This document shows positions 9,079-16,830 of a DNA stretch of 64,000 nucleotides, piece by piece; the stretch's first letter is position 1; every line of letters starts with the position of its first letter. The DNA comes from Streptomyces sp. NBC_00620. GTDB lineage: Bacteria; Actinomycetota; Actinomycetes; Streptomycetales; Streptomycetaceae. The stretch lies in the NCBI RefSeq assembly GCF_026341825.1, contig NZ_JAPENY010000002.1:2389001-2453000 (forward strand), read 5' to 3'. The notes under the pieces were generated by a model. The model was not told where the DNA came from. It saw nothing but the letters and a program-made list of their open reading frames with translations, and made no database searches. The position numbers and the translations under genes are program-made.

Positions 9079-9264
9079 TCTGTCCCTTGCCTTCGCCGTC
9101 GTGGGGGAGCTGACACGGGCTTTCGTCACCGGTGTCGTACGAGTACCGACTCTCCGCAGCGTGCGCTGCCGTCCTTCCACCGCCAATACGATCTAATAGG
9201 CCTGTCGCGCACGGGGCAAGCAGGTACCGGTATCCACCGGTCGACAGCTCCGCTTTGAATCCGC

Positions 9265-9495
9265 GTGGCCCTCGACTCCGGATGGTTGTGCATGCCCGCT
9301 TCCTCTTCCCACCGCGATCCCGCGCAGCCCATAGACAACGCAGAAGGCTCGCCCGACACGCCGCAGTACCACGATCTGTTCCTGCAGCCGCGCTACACCG
9401 TCGAGCTGGCGCCATTGGAGGACGAGGAAGACACCTTCGCCCCGCTCCCGGCACAGCCCGAACCACGGCGGCGCGGCGCAACCCGAAGTCGCTGA
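9265..9495 (+). CDS. Possible small acidic hypothetical protein
   Basis: Up to 76 residues from GTG 9265, or 67 from the ATG at 9292 (MPASSSHRD). It is hydrophilic, with an acidic centre (LEDEEDTFAPLP) and a basic tail. No domain recognised and no clear ribosome-binding site. It ends 13 bp before the tail of a decayed peptidase on the other strand. Codon third positions are GC-biased, which is the only real support. Confidence 0.35.
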   Translation: MALDSGWLCMPASSSHRDPAQPIDNAEGSPDTPQYHDLFLQPRYTVELAPLEDEEDTFAPLPAQPEPRRRGATRSR

Positions 9496-9508
9496 CCGCC
9501 GTCCGCGG

Positions 9509-9805
9509 TCAGGGGCCGAGGGCCGGCCACGGCACCGGGTCGGTGTACGTCCCGTCGAAGAGCACCTCGAAGTGCAGGTGCGGCCCGGTCGACAGACCGG
9601 TCGAGCGGACGAACCCGATCACGGTGCCGGCTTCGCCACTCTGCCCGGTGCCGACTTGTATGGACGAAAGGTGGCTGTACGTCGTCTCCAGCCGCCTTCC
9701 GCCGATGGCACCGTGATCGATCACCATGCGGTTGCCTCAGGCCTTGGTCATCCCCGCGAACACGATCTGCCCCTGCCCCGTCCTGCTGTCGCCGACCTCT
9801 GCCGG
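9509..9805 (-). pseudogene. Decayed C-terminal tail of an M23 (LytM) peptidase
   Basis: Read on the minus strand, this stretch encodes the end of an M23 zinc endopeptidase: GQIVFAG, then GNRMVIDHG, TTYSHLSSI, and the hallmark HxH in STGPHLHFEV. It is broken by an in-frame TGA between MTKA and GNRMV (at 9737-9739), and the upstream part carrying the first zinc ligands is missing. It begins directly, in the same frame, after the stop of the DUF3152 gene at 9806. It therefore looks like a fused or truncated remnant, not an active cell-wall hydrolase. Confidence 0.8.
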
Positions 9806-10771
9806 TCACGACACGGCAGGTCCGGTGATGAGCCGTCCCTTGGTGTCGTACGGCCAGACGTTGGGGGTGCAGCCGTGCATTCCCTTGATCTGCTGCATCA
9901 TCGCGGGGGCCGGCTTGCCCGCGCCCGGGCAGGTCACATGGCCGTGACCGAGAAAGTGGCCGACCTCGTGGTTGATGATCAGCGCCCGGTAGGCGTCCAC
10001 GTCGTCGGCGTACACCGGAGTCGCCAGCAGCCACCGCCTGAGGTTGACCACAACGTCCTTGCCCACGCTGCAGTTGACCTCGCCGCCGGTGTCCAGCCCG
10101 TACTTGCCGCAGATCTCGTCCACCGTGCCCGGCGTGGCGAGCCGTACGACGAAGTCGGGCGTACCGCCGGAGACGCGCCGGAACGCGGACTCACCGTCGG
10201 CCGTCCAGCCGCGCGCGTCGGCGAGTATGCCCTCCACCTGCTGGGCGACATCGGAGGCCGATTGCGTGAGGCCGTCCTCGACGACGACCTCGTAGCGCAG
10301 CAGCCGGCTGCCCTTCCCCACGGTCTCGCTGCCACCTCCGGCGGTGGTGAACGTGCCGGGACCCGAGGACGGGATGGAGGGCGAGGAGGAGACGGAGGGG
10401 GAGGGAGGGGGCGGCTTCGGAGTCGTGGCGTCCGTCCCGCTGGGCTTCGTACCGGCCTTCTCGCTGCCCTCGGTGCCGACCGCGGTGCCGCTCGGCTTCA
10501 CGGGCCGGTCCGGCGTCGGCCGTGAGGGCTTTGCGGCGGCAGCGGGGCGGTCGTCGGTTCCGGAGGCCGCGGGTGACGTCCAGTTCACGGCCAGGGCGGT
10601 GGCGGAGGCGAACACGGCGAGCGCGGCCAGGCCTCCCCACAGGGGCCCTTTCCGCTTCCGGCCGTGGCCGCCGGCGTGCGCGGGGCCTCTGCGACGACGG
10701 TGGGATCGCGAGGTCGAAGGCTTCGCACGCTGAGCGGTCGTGGTCATGGCCGCCAAGGCTGTGTGCGCCAT
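9806..10771 (-). CDS. Membrane-anchored DUF3152 putative zinc protease
   Basis: 321 residues. A basic N-terminus (RKRKGPLWG) leads into one transmembrane segment (LAALAVFASATALAV), then a long Pro/Ser/Thr-rich linker, then the extracellular DUF3152 domain from about residue 140. HEVGHFLGHGH is a metzincin-like HExxHxxGxxH zinc site, and two paired Cys regions (EICGKYG/NCSVG; VTCPG/HGCTP) suggest disulfides. The ATG at 10771 is chosen because upstream sequence does not look coding; ATG 10747 is an alternative. Divergent from the two-component operon, with 167 bp between. The domain call is firm; protease activity is inferred from the motif. Confidence 0.82.
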   Translation of the reverse strand: MAHTALAAMTTTAQRAKPSTSRSHRRRRGPAHAGGHGRKRKGPLWGGLAALAVFASATALAVNWTSPAASGTDDRPAAAAKPSRPTPDRPVKPSGTAVGTEGSEKAGTKPSGTDATTPKPPPPSPSVSSSPSIPSSGPGTFTTAGGGSETVGKGSRLLRYEVVVEDGLTQSASDVAQQVEGILADARGWTADGESAFRRVSGGTPDFVVRLATPGTVDEICGKYGLDTGGEVNCSVGKDVVVNLRRWLLATPVYADDVDAYRALIINHEVGHFLGHGHVTCPGAGKPAPAMMQQIKGMHGCTPNVWPYDTKGRLITGPAVS

Positions 10772-10938
10772 GTGATGGGACCTGGCCCGGGAGGTAACGA
10801 AAGCATAACGCCCGATCGCCGGTGCCGGAGGCGTCGACGTCAACCGCCGCGACTGGGCAATGTGATCGTCCCGTAACAGTTCCCCGGTCGGACGCCTTCC
10901 CCGCCTCAAGCCCCTTGAGCCGTACGGATACTGATCAC

Positions 10939-11637
10939 ATGCCACGTGTCCTGCTCATCGAAGACGACCGCGCCGTACGGGAGGGCGTCCTGCTCGCGCT
11001 GCGCCGCCAGGGGCACGAGGTCGGTGCCGCCGGGACCGGTGAGGACGGCCTGGCCCTGTTGCGGTCGTTCCGGCCGGACGTCGTCGTGCTCGATCTGATG
11101 CTGCCCGGTATGAGCGGCCTTGAGGTGTGCCGCAGGATCCGTATCGAGGACCAGGTGCCGATCATCATGGCGACCGCCCGGGGCGACGACATCGACATCG
11201 TGGTCGGACTGGAGGCCGGAGCGGACGACTACGTCGTGAAGCCGGTTCAGGCACGTGTGCTGGAGGCCCGCATCCGTGCGGTCCTGCGTCGCGTCGACGG
11301 CGCGCCCGCCGACGGCGGCATACCCAAGATCGAGGCCCATGGCGAGCGCGGCGAACTCGCCATAGACCGGGCCGGGTTGACCGTCACCCGGCAGGGCGTG
11401 CCGGTCTCCCTCGCCCCTTCCGAACTGCGGCTCCTGCTGACGCTCTCGGCCTCGCCCGGCCAGGTGTTCTCCCGGCAGCAGTTGCTGGAAGCAGTCTGGG
11501 AGCACAGCTACCACGGCGACTCACGGCTGGTGGACGCCTGCGTCAAGCGGCTGCGCACCAAGATGGGCGAGCCGGCGGGGCAGCCGCGCTACGTCCAGAC
11601 CGTGCGCGGCTTCGGCTACCGGTTCCAGTCCCGGTGA
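10939..11637 (+). CDS. OmpR-family response regulator, AfsQ1-like
   Basis: 232 residues: a receiver (VLLIEDD acidic pair; phosphoacceptor Asp in VVLDLMLPG; Lys in YVVKPVQ) followed by a winged-helix DNA-binding domain ending VQTVRGFGYRF. The receiver, including DDIDIVVGLEAGADDYVVKPVQ, resembles Streptomyces AfsQ1 more than CseB as I recall them. The start is the ATG before PRVLLIEDD; the open frame further upstream is not conserved. First gene of a coupled operon: the kinase GTG overlaps its TGA. AfsQ systems influence antibiotic production in S. coelicolor, but this may be a paralogue. Confidence 0.92.
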   Translation: MPRVLLIEDDRAVREGVLLALRRQGHEVGAAGTGEDGLALLRSFRPDVVVLDLMLPGMSGLEVCRRIRIEDQVPIIMATARGDDIDIVVGLEAGADDYVVKPVQARVLEARIRAVLRRVDGAPADGGIPKIEAHGERGELAIDRAGLTVTRQGVPVSLAPSELRLLLTLSASPGQVFSRQQLLEAVWEHSYHGDSRLVDACVKRLRTKMGEPAGQPRYVQTVRGFGYRFQSR

Positions 11638-13103
11638 AGCCACTGCTGCGCGGTCTGCGTGGCCGGTTGCTCGTGGCGTTCGTGCTCGTCGCAGCCGTCG
11701 CCACCCTGACGACAGGCGCCCTGACCTTCCGGGAGGCCCGTACCGGAGTGCTCCAACAGAGCCAGGACGCAGTGATCAAGCGCCTCCGGTATCACGTCAA
11801 CGCCATTTCCGCGGGCATCACCTACCCCCCGAGCCAGGCCGATCTGGAGTGGGCTGCCACGGAGGTGGCCCGCGCGGAGCCGGGGCAGAACTGGCGCGTA
11901 CTGGCCACCTATCGCGAGCTGCGCGGCACTTCCACGCCCGAGGACGGGTTCACCGAGCTGACGTCCGCGATGCGGTCGGCCGTGGGCTCCCGCCGCGCCG
12001 CCGTCTTCCAGCGGGTGTCGACGGACGGCCACTCATCGCTCGTCGTCGGCATGCCGGTCACCTTCGAGACCCCCAGTGAGCACCCGGCGTCCGGGATCGC
12101 GGTCTTCCTGACGGTGCCGCAGACCGGCGAACAGGGGTACGTCGACGCGCTGGTCACCGCCATCGGACGAGCCGTCGTGCCCGCGCTGGGCCTGGCCGTG
12201 CTGCTCGCCCTGCTGGCCGCCCGGGGCGTGCTGCGCCCGGTACGGGAGCTGCGCCGCGCCACCCGCCGCATCGCCGAGGGCCACCTGGACACCCGGCTGG
12301 CCGTCAACGGCTCCGACGAACTCGCCGACCTGTCACACACGTTCAATGAGACCGCCGCCGCGCTGGAGGAGTCCGTGGCCGAGCTGCGCCGCATGGAGGC
12401 CCGCGCCCGCCGCTTCGTCGCGGACGTGTCGCACGAGCTGCGCACCCCGCTGGCCGCGATGTCGGCGGTCACCGACATCCTCGACGAGGACGCGGCCCGC
12501 CTCGCCACGGACACCGCGACGGCCGTACGGCTCATCAGCGGGGAAACCGTGAAGCTGGCCCGCCTGGTGGACGACCTGATGGAGATCTCCCGCTTCGACG
12601 CGGGCGCGGCAGGCCTGCAACTGGACGACCTCGACCTCGCCGAGTCCCTTCGGCGCACCCTCGCCTCCCGCGCCTGGCTGGACTCGGTGGACACCCGGCT
12701 GCCCGAGCCCGGCGAACTGCGCGGCCGGGTCGACCCGCGCCGCCTCGACGTGGTCGTCGCGAACCTGGTCGGCAACGCGCTCCGGCACGGGGCGCAGCCC
12801 GTACAACTGTGCCTGCACGTAAGGGATTCGCCGGACGCGTACGACGCGGGGTGGGCGGTCATCGAGGTGCTGGACAGCGGGCCCGGCATTCCCGCCGACG
12901 TCCTGCCGCACGTCTTCGACCGCTTCTACAAGTCGGACACCGCCCGGACCAGAACAGAGGGCAGCGGCCTCGGACTCTCGATCACGGCAGAGAACGTCCA
13001 CCTGCACGGGGGTACGGTCCGCGCGGCGAACCGGGCGGAGGGCGGCGCTGTCTTCACGGTCGAGATACCCCTGCGACAGGCCCTGGAACAGGGGGAGTCA
13101 TGA
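11634..13103 (+). CDS. Sensor histidine kinase, AfsQ2-like
   Basis: 489 residues. Short cytosolic N-terminus, first membrane segment about residues 12-32, an extracellular sensor region of roughly 130 residues, and a second membrane segment near residue 185 (VVPALGLAVLLALLAARGV). Then a HAMP linker, the HisKA H-box (FVADVSHELRTPL) and an HATPase with N-box NLVGNALRHG, G1 LDSGPGIP and G2 GSGLGLSI. All catalytic motifs are intact. GTG start overlapping the regulator stop (GTGA). It should autophosphorylate on His and pass phosphate to the adjacent regulator. Confidence 0.92.
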   Translation: MKPLLRGLRGRLLVAFVLVAAVATLTTGALTFREARTGVLQQSQDAVIKRLRYHVNAISAGITYPPSQADLEWAATEVARAEPGQNWRVLATYRELRGTSTPEDGFTELTSAMRSAVGSRRAAVFQRVSTDGHSSLVVGMPVTFETPSEHPASGIAVFLTVPQTGEQGYVDALVTAIGRAVVPALGLAVLLALLAARGVLRPVRELRRATRRIAEGHLDTRLAVNGSDELADLSHTFNETAAALEESVAELRRMEARARRFVADVSHELRTPLAAMSAVTDILDEDAARLATDTATAVRLISGETVKLARLVDDLMEISRFDAGAAGLQLDDLDLAESLRRTLASRAWLDSVDTRLPEPGELRGRVDPRRLDVVVANLVGNALRHGAQPVQLCLHVRDSPDAYDAGWAVIEVLDSGPGIPADVLPHVFDRFYKSDTARTRTEGSGLGLSITAENVHLHGGTVRAANRAEGGAVFTVEIPLRQALEQGES

Positions 13104-13621
13104 GCCCCGCACTGCGGTCGTCGCGGCCCGCGCTGTTGTTCGCGACCGCCCTCCTGCTCTCCTCCTGCGGCATCCCCGAGACCGGTGTGGTGGAGACCGG
13201 GGAACCCGCGACCGGCATCCGGCCTGCCCAGCTCCTCTACTTCGTCAGCGAAGGCGCCGTGGTCGCCGTCCATCGTCAGGTCGTCATCGGTCCGGTCGGC
13301 GTCGAGACGGCCGTGGAGGCGGTGTTGGAGGGGCCGGACGTCACGGAGCGCCGTAGGGGCATGACCACCGAGCTTCCGCGGCTGACGGGGGACGCCACGG
13401 TAGGGACGGACGGCGGGCGGGTGACGGTCGAACTCCCTGTGGGCACCAGGCGCCTGACCGAAACAGCCCTCACCCAACTGATCTGCACAGCCGCCGGAGC
13501 CGGGCCGGACAAGACCTCGACGAAGGTGACCGTGACCGTCCCCGACGCCTGGCACACCGAAGGCTCCGGCGAAACCTGCGCATCGGCGACCGGCGCCGCC
13601 ATGGCGAGATTGCTTAACTAA
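13100..13621 (+). CDS. Secreted lipoprotein with GerMN-like domain
   Basis: 173 residues. Signal peptide with lipobox LLLSSCG (lipidated Cys about residue 25), then a GerMN/sporulation-type fold (VYFV-like start, EAVLEGP, TVELP, LICTAA). Its ATG overlaps the kinase stop (ATGA), so it is made together with the two-component system. A lipoprotein next to AfsQ-type kinases is a known arrangement; a role as an extracellular modulator of the kinase is plausible but inferred. Confidence 0.85.
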   Translation: MSPALRSSRPALLFATALLLSSCGIPETGVVETGEPATGIRPAQLLYFVSEGAVVAVHRQVVIGPVGVETAVEAVLEGPDVTERRRGMTTELPRLTGDATVGTDGGRVTVELPVGTRRLTETALTQLICTAAGAGPDKTSTKVTVTVPDAWHTEGSGETCASATGAAMARLLN

Positions 13622-13626
13622 GGCAA
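13610..13626. promoter_or_regulatory. Predicted MarR operator at the marR promoter
   Basis: TTGCTTAACTAAGGCAA, a near-palindrome (TTGC-TTA...TAA-GCAA), 20 bp upstream of the MarR start. Two close variants occur at the MFS promoter (18359-18375 and 18387-18403). TTGCTT at its left edge could serve as a -35. Confidence 0.75.
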
Positions 13627-13646
13627 GTATCTGTTACCGTGGACTC

Positions 13647-14147
13647 ATGTCCACACCGCCACCCGCAGCGCCCGTCTCGACCGACGTGATCGCGATCGAG
13701 CAGGCCCTCACCCGCGTCGCGTACCTGGCCGGCCGGGCCCGGCAGCACGAGCGTCTGATGGCAGTGGCCGGGCTGAACCTGGACCGGGCCGCGGCCGCGA
13801 TCCTGCGAAGCATCGCCGAGAGCGAGCCGGTACGGCCCGGGGTGTTGGCGGTCCGGCTGTCCGTGGAGGCCTCCCACGTCAGCCGGCAGCTACGGCAGCT
13901 GGAAAAGGACGGTTACGTGATCCGCATCCAGGATCTCGACGACAGCCGTGCGCATCTCATCCAGCTCACCGACGCCGGACTGGCAGCGGCCGAGCGCATA
14001 CGAGAGGTGAGCCGCCGGGGCATGCAAGTGGCTCTCGCGGACTGGTCGTCCGAGGACCTGCGGCAGCTCGCCACGCTCTTCCATCGGCTGGTCGACGACT
14101 TCGTCACGCACGCCGAGGCGGCTGTCGAAGTCGGACCCTCCGCCTGA
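13647..14147 (+). CDS. MarR-family transcriptional regulator
   Basis: 166 residues. Winged-helix core with AAILRSIAESEPVRPGVLA, recognition-helix region VEASHVSRQLRQLEKDGYV and the wing RIQDLDDSRAHLIQLT, the typical DxRxxxxxLT of MarR proteins. It probably binds DNA as a homodimer and is released by a small ligand. The 17-bp palindrome just upstream recurs twice before the divergently placed MFS exporter, so autorepression plus exporter control is likely. It faces the four-gene run that ends at 14238. Confidence 0.9.
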   Translation: MSTPPPAAPVSTDVIAIEQALTRVAYLAGRARQHERLMAVAGLNLDRAAAAILRSIAESEPVRPGVLAVRLSVEASHVSRQLRQLEKDGYVIRIQDLDDSRAHLIQLTDAGLAAAERIREVSRRGMQVALADWSSEDLRQLATLFHRLVDDFVTHAEAAVEVGPSA

Positions 14148-14161
14148 CGGATCCGCGCCAG

Positions 14162-14200
14162 TGGGCCAACCGTGGGCCTGCGGCCCGGACGGTCGGCCCA
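14162..14200. terminator. Bidirectional hairpin between marR and the VOC gene
   Basis: Nested inverted repeat: TGGGCC-ACCGT-GGGCC on the left mirrors GGCCC-ACGGT-GGCCCA on the right around a TGC loop, with small bulges. It lies between two convergent genes. Confidence 0.65.
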
Positions 14201-14237
14201 TTGCCTTTCGACCCATCCCGAGGGGTGGGGACCGGCC

Positions 14238-14654
14238 TCAGGCCTTCGGCTGAGTGAAACGGATGCTGTTGCCGAAGGGGTCGCGGAGGCCGCAGTCGGT
14301 TCCGTACGGGCGCTCGGTGGGCTCCTCGGTGAACTCGACGCCCCGGCCGAGCAGAGTCTCGTACGTCTTGCGGCAGTCGTCCGTGCTGAAGATGAGTGAG
14401 CCGCCCATCGCACCCTTGGTGACCAGCTCGCGGACCTGCTGTGCCGTCTCCTCGGGCATCGCCGGAGGGCCCGGCTTCTCCAGCAGGATCTGGCGCTCCG
14501 GGTGACCGGGAACGCTGACGGTCAGCCAGCGCATGAAGCCCATGTCGACGTCGGCGCTGACCTCCAGGCCAAGCTTGCCGACGTAGAAGTCGAGAGCCTC
14601 GTCCTGGTCGAGGACGTAAATCTGTGAGTGTGTGATCGCGGTGAACATGTGCAT
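14238..14654 (-). CDS. VOC-superfamily (glyoxalase/bleomycin-resistance) protein
   Basis: About 138 residues with two beta-alpha-beta-beta-beta modules. Metal-ligand-type positions are visible at HSQIYVLD near the N-terminus and in GLRDPFGNSIRFTQP at the C-terminus. The start is uncertain: ATG 14654, ATG 14648 or TTG 14690. It follows an AraC-type regulator on the same strand; such regulator/VOC pairs are common and the regulator often controls the VOC gene. Substrate unknown. Confidence 0.85.
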   Translation of the reverse strand: MHMFTAITHSQIYVLDQDEALDFYVGKLGLEVSADVDMGFMRWLTVSVPGHPERQILLEKPGPPAMPEETAQQVRELVTKGAMGGSLIFSTDDCRKTYETLLGRGVEFTEEPTERPYGTDCGLRDPFGNSIRFTQPKA

Positions 14655-14729
14655 CACGCTACTGGGCAGGCCGGACGAAAACTTATCCAAAACTGCTCTT
14701 TCGACGGACGGTACCGGCCGTGCGCACGG

Positions 14730-15131
14730 TCAGTCGGTCGGCCGCGTCCACGCCATCGTGAAGCACGTCGGTACGCCGGTGGCGGCCGCCGTTTCCTTTT
14801 CCTTGCGGTACGCCCTCGGTGACCGGCCGACGATGTCGCGGAACGTGCGGCTGAAGGTTCCCGGGCTGCCGAAGCCGACCTGGAAGCAGATGTCCGTCAC
14901 GCTGCGATCGGTCTCCCGCAGCAGGAACATCGCCCGCTCGACGCGGCGCCGCTGCAGGTAGCGGTGCGGCGTCTCGCCGAACGTGGCCCGGAAGGTGCGC
15001 GTGAAGTGCGCCTCCGACACATGGGCGATCCGGGCCAGGGCCGGGACGTCCAGTGGCTGCGCGTAGGCGCGGTCCATCGCATCCCGTGCCCGAAGCATGC
15101 GTCGGTTGGTCTCTTCTGCGGCACGGCTCAC
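14730..15131 (-). CDS. AraC-family regulator, DNA-binding domain only
   Basis: 133 residues: almost entirely the two helix-turn-helix AraC domain (VPALARIAHVSEAHFTRTFRATFG, then VTDICFQVGFGSPGTFSRTFRDIVG, then PRAYR). It lacks the N-terminal ligand-binding domain of typical AraC proteins, placing it with the short SoxS/MarA-like type, which act through abundance. GTG start. It sits 52 nt after the carboxylesterase and 75 nt before the VOC gene, all on the minus strand. Confidence 0.9.
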   Translation of the reverse strand: MSRAAEETNRRMLRARDAMDRAYAQPLDVPALARIAHVSEAHFTRTFRATFGETPHRYLQRRRVERAMFLLRETDRSVTDICFQVGFGSPGTFSRTFRDIVGRSPRAYRKEKETAAATGVPTCFTMAWTRPTD

Positions 15132-15183
15132 GTCTTCATCACACCACGTAGTGCGTATCGCGCGGTCTCGTTCTGTCTGCCGA

Positions 15184-16734
15184 TCAGTTGATCAGCGGCA
15201 TGGCGAGGAAGGTGTGGTCCTGCCAGAGGCGACGGGAGGTTTCCTCCGGGTAGGCGGTGACGTGCGGGTCCGCGTCGAGGACCTGGACGAGTCGCCGCTC
15301 GGTGTCGTACGAGGGCCAGCCCGGGTCGCCCGTCCTGGCGAACGCGGTCCAGGCCGCGCGGAAGCGGGACGACAACGCCTCGGCCTCGGGTGAGGGTTCG
15401 GAGCCGGCGAACAGCAGGGCGCCGATGTCGGCGTCGAACGTGCCGAACAGCAGCGGAATGTCCAGGCCGTGACAGGCGCCCAGGGCACCGCCGTTCCCCG
15501 GCGCCGGCCAGGTCAGCTCGTACACGTGGGCGCGGCCGCCGCCGGCTGTCTGGGCCTCGGCCAGGTGCAGCGAGGGCATGTTGAACAGCCAGTCGGTCTG
15601 GACCCGTTCGTACAGGTCGCTGGGGGAGGCGTCCGGGAAGGCGGCACGGTAGGCCTGCTCGCCGTCCGGTCCGGGCCCGAACATGCGCAGTGCCGCCGCC
15701 GCTTGCTCGTCGCTGATCTTCCCGAGCTGTCCGCCGAGGGCGAGGAACAGCCGGAACTCGTCCTTGTTGTGCCCGGCGATCAGCTCCACGTCCCGTGCCG
15801 CGCCGGCCGCCAGCGCCTGCCAGGGGGTGGCCGGCAGGACCTCGCCGTCGACGACCGGGGAGAAGGGGGTCTGCGTGGGGACGACCTGCCCCCACCGATC
15901 CTCGTACTGGCGCATCTTGGCGCTCAACGCCTCTCCTGCGGCGGGCAGTTGGCGTGGGTCCACCGTGGACAGGTCGGCGACCGTCGGACGCAGGCCCACC
16001 TCCGCGGCGAGGGCGGCCGCGATGTCGCGGGCCAGCTCGTCCGAGAAGTACGTGCCGGGCACGCTCTGCGCGATGGCCCGCCGGAACAGTCCCGCCGCGC
16101 TCGGCATGGCCAGCAGCGAGGCGACCGATCCGGCTCCGGCCGACTCGCCGAAGACGGTGACCTGACCGGGGTCGCCGCCGAACGCCGTGATGTTCTCCCG
16201 TACCCACTCCAGGGCCGCGACCTGGTCGAGCAGGCCGCGGTTGGCCGGCGCCCCGTCCATGCGGGCGAACCCCTCCATGCCGACACGGTAGTTGAGGGTG
16301 ACCACGACCACGTCCCCCTCGCGGGCGATGTGCCTGGCGTCGTAGCCGGGGCTGCCCGAGTGGCCGAGTTTGTAGGCGCCGCCGTAGATCCACGCCATCA
16401 CCGGGCGGAGGGCGGCCGGGTCCGGGTCCGGGGTCCAGACGTTGACCGTCAGCCAGTCGTCGCCCGTGGGTGAGTTCAGCAACAGGTCGCGGCCCTGGAA
16501 CCCCGACTCCTGCGGGGGCGGCGGGCCGAAGGCGAACGCGTCCCGTGTTCCGTCCCAGGGGCGAGTGGGGCGCGGCGCCTGGAACCGCGCGTCTCCCACC
16601 GGCGGTTGAGCGAACGGGATGCCACGGAAGACGGTCAGGCTGCCTTCCCGGCGCCCGCGCACCGCACCGGCGGCGGTACGCACTATGGGCTGGGTGGAAC
16701 CGTCTGCCGACTCGGGTGACGTGGCTGGCGTCAT
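15184..16734 (-). CDS. Type B carboxylesterase (paralogue of the gene at 44313)
   Basis: 516 residues, the usual length. N-terminal VRGRREGSLTVFRGIPFAQPP, nucleophile elbow GESAGAGS, acid region GHNKDEF and the His region ACHGLDIP: a complete carboxylesterase type B/para-nitrobenzyl esterase. No signal peptide. GGGGAG lies 5 nt before the ATG. Located 96 nt after the MFS gene, so likely co-transcribed under the same MarR-type operators. A second esterase in this window (44313-45833) is so similar over its whole length that the two are clear paralogues. Substrate unknown. Confidence 0.93.
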   Translation of the reverse strand: MTPATSPESADGSTQPIVRTAAGAVRGRREGSLTVFRGIPFAQPPVGDARFQAPRPTRPWDGTRDAFAFGPPPPQESGFQGRDLLLNSPTGDDWLTVNVWTPDPDPAALRPVMAWIYGGAYKLGHSGSPGYDARHIAREGDVVVVTLNYRVGMEGFARMDGAPANRGLLDQVAALEWVRENITAFGGDPGQVTVFGESAGAGSVASLLAMPSAAGLFRRAIAQSVPGTYFSDELARDIAAALAAEVGLRPTVADLSTVDPRQLPAAGEALSAKMRQYEDRWGQVVPTQTPFSPVVDGEVLPATPWQALAAGAARDVELIAGHNKDEFRLFLALGGQLGKISDEQAAAALRMFGPGPDGEQAYRAAFPDASPSDLYERVQTDWLFNMPSLHLAEAQTAGGGRAHVYELTWPAPGNGGALGACHGLDIPLLFGTFDADIGALLFAGSEPSPEAEALSSRFRAAWTAFARTGDPGWPSYDTERRLVQVLDADPHVTAYPEETSRRLWQDHTFLAMPLIN

Positions 16735-16830
16735 CGATGACTCCCCAATGGTCGCTGGTGGAACGGGTGGAACGGTGCGGGTGCACAGGCGCCTGGCGGT
16801 CGGTGTCGGGCAGGCACCCGGCGCGGGATG

